Below, piece after piece: positions 6,272 to 6,729 of a DNA stretch of 6,729 bases. How positions within the stretch are numbered: position 1 is the stretch's first letter; each line of letters begins with the position of its first letter. This stretch comes from Nitrospiraceae bacterium (lineage in GTDB: Bacteria > Nitrospirota > Nitrospiria > Nitrospirales > Nitrospiraceae): the NCBI GenBank assembly GCA_014534095.1, contig JACVSD010000094.1, positions 1-6,729 of the forward strand, read 5' to 3'. The notes under the pieces are model-generated. The model saw nothing but the letters and a program-made list of their open reading frames with translations. It made no database searches and was not told the DNA's origin. The translations under genes were made by a program, and so were the position numbers.

Positions 6272-6384
6272 ACTGGTGGTCCTCGTCACAAACATCTTGC
6301 GTCACCGCGGGTGAGTCTAGCATAGTTGGGTAACGGCTTCGAAGAGGCCCTGGACCGGGCGTTACCTGTTAGTTTGCAGCGCTA

Positions 6385-6413
6385 GTGACAGTCCGGTTGA
6401 GATATGATATGAC
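6385..6413 (+). promoter_or_regulatory. Candidate promoter of tRNA-Glu
   Basis: GTGACA (6385-6390) and TATGAC (6408-6413) are spaced by exactly 17 bases and resemble sigma-70 boxes. Transcription would begin near 6420, about 20 bases before the mature tRNA 5' end at 6440, a normal leader for a tRNA transcript. Confidence 0.5.
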
Positions 6414-6439
6414 TCTTCGCCGCTTCTAGATACCTGAAT

Positions 6440-6517
6440 GTCCCCATCGTCTAGCCTGGCCTAGGACATTGCCCTTTCAAGGCAGTAACACGGGTTCAAA
6501 TCCCGTTGGGGACACCA
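6440..6517 (+). tRNA. tRNA-Glu (anticodon TTC)
   Basis: A complete cloverleaf of 78 bases can be folded. Acceptor arms GTCCCCA (6440-6446) and TGGGGAC (6507-6513) pair fully. The anticodon stem is TTGCC/GGCAG with loop CTTTCAA, placing TTC at 6476-6478. The T-arm is ACGGG-TTCAAAT-CCCGT (6490-6506). Discriminator A6514 is followed by an encoded CCA (6515-6517). The sequence closely resembles bacterial tRNA-Glu, including the GTCTAG start of the D-arm. Its last 22 bases are also read on the other strand as the end of a recombinase gene. Confidence 0.96.
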
Positions 6518-6729
6518 AGCCTTTTACCCTGTTGATTCCCGAGCATTCCGCTGATCATCCGACCCAAGGCGGCGGTGCCTTCGAAGCGATAGACCCCCTC
6601 GGCAACTTGGGACAGCCGGATGCGCGAGAAAAGCAGCTTCCGCAGGATCTGCCGGGTTTGTGCTGGGTGCCGCAATGACAGGGAAGACCAGTCTTTCAGA
6701 TATCCCCGCAGCTCATGCTCGACCTGTTG
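6496..6729 (-). CDS. Serine-type site-specific recombinase, C-terminal part (5' end beyond right edge)
   Basis: Reading the minus strand from base 6729 gives 77 open codons ending in TGA at 6498-6496. Residues such as HELRGYLKDW, RQILRKLLFSRIRLS and VYRFEGTAALGRMISGML match the C-terminal region of large resolvase/invertase-type (serine) recombinases, in which an LR-x-Y-L-x-DW stretch, a RQILRKLL-type helix and a Y-x-F-x-G-T-x-x-L element come in this order. The catalytic N-terminal domain with its serine lies outside the window, so activity cannot be judged. The last seven codons (LGVPNGI) are encoded by the complement of the tRNA-Glu 3' end, so the gene ends inside the tRNA. This places the recombinase at the edge of an integrated element extending to the right. 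Tyrosine integrase is unlikely from the motif order. Confidence 0.75.
   Translation of the reverse strand, partial: QQVEHELRGYLKDWSSLSLRHPAQTRQILRKLLFSRIRLSQVAEGVYRFEGTAALGRMISGMLGNQQGKRLGVPNGI

Noticed and set aside
6469..6678. Plus-strand reading frame starting inside tRNA-Glu
   Set aside because: It overlaps the tRNA and lies opposite the recombinase tail, which has recognisable family motifs; it has no ribosome site.

Overview
This is a GC-rich bacterial segment with seven complete protein genes, two genes cut by the window edges and one tRNA. The organism is probably an environmental Gram-negative bacterium. Two lipoprotein signal peptides support an outer membrane. The gene mix (arsM, a PPi-type phosphofructokinase joined to a tandem universal stress protein, MarR regulator, paired small lipoproteins) would fit Nitrospira or a relative. 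That lineage guess is inference from gene content only.

Left part (1-1077): the tail of an ArsR-family repressor is followed by an arsenite S-adenosylmethionine methyltransferase (arsM). An AT-rich ATCAA-N6-TTGAT dyad between them looks like an ArsR operator, so this is probably an arsenic-responsive detoxification unit whose remaining genes lie to the left. From 1078 to 1291 I see no gene.

Middle (1292-4386): an alpha/beta hydrolase on the minus strand diverges from a two-gene operon on the plus strand. That operon encodes a phosphofructokinase with the active-site residues expected of a pyrophosphate-dependent enzyme, overlapping by ATGA with a two-domain universal stress protein. It ends in a good intrinsic terminator that starts inside the usp coding sequence. 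Hydrolase, phosphofructokinase and Usp together suggest a stress or low-energy module.

4387-5166: a MarR-type regulator carries an unusual C-terminal four-cysteine segment. Its promoter (TTGACG-N17-TAGACT) has a palindrome abutting the -35 box, suggesting autoregulation and possibly redox, iron-sulfur or metal sensing.

Right part (5202-6729): two small lipoprotein genes form a tight minus-strand operon. They are followed by tRNA-Glu(TTC) with its own promoter. The tail of a serine-type site-specific recombinase enters from the right edge on the minus strand and ends inside the 3' end of the tRNA gene. This looks like the boundary of an integrated element lying to the right of the window, with the tRNA-Glu 3' end as the likely attachment site. 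I saw no CRISPR array or insertion sequence.
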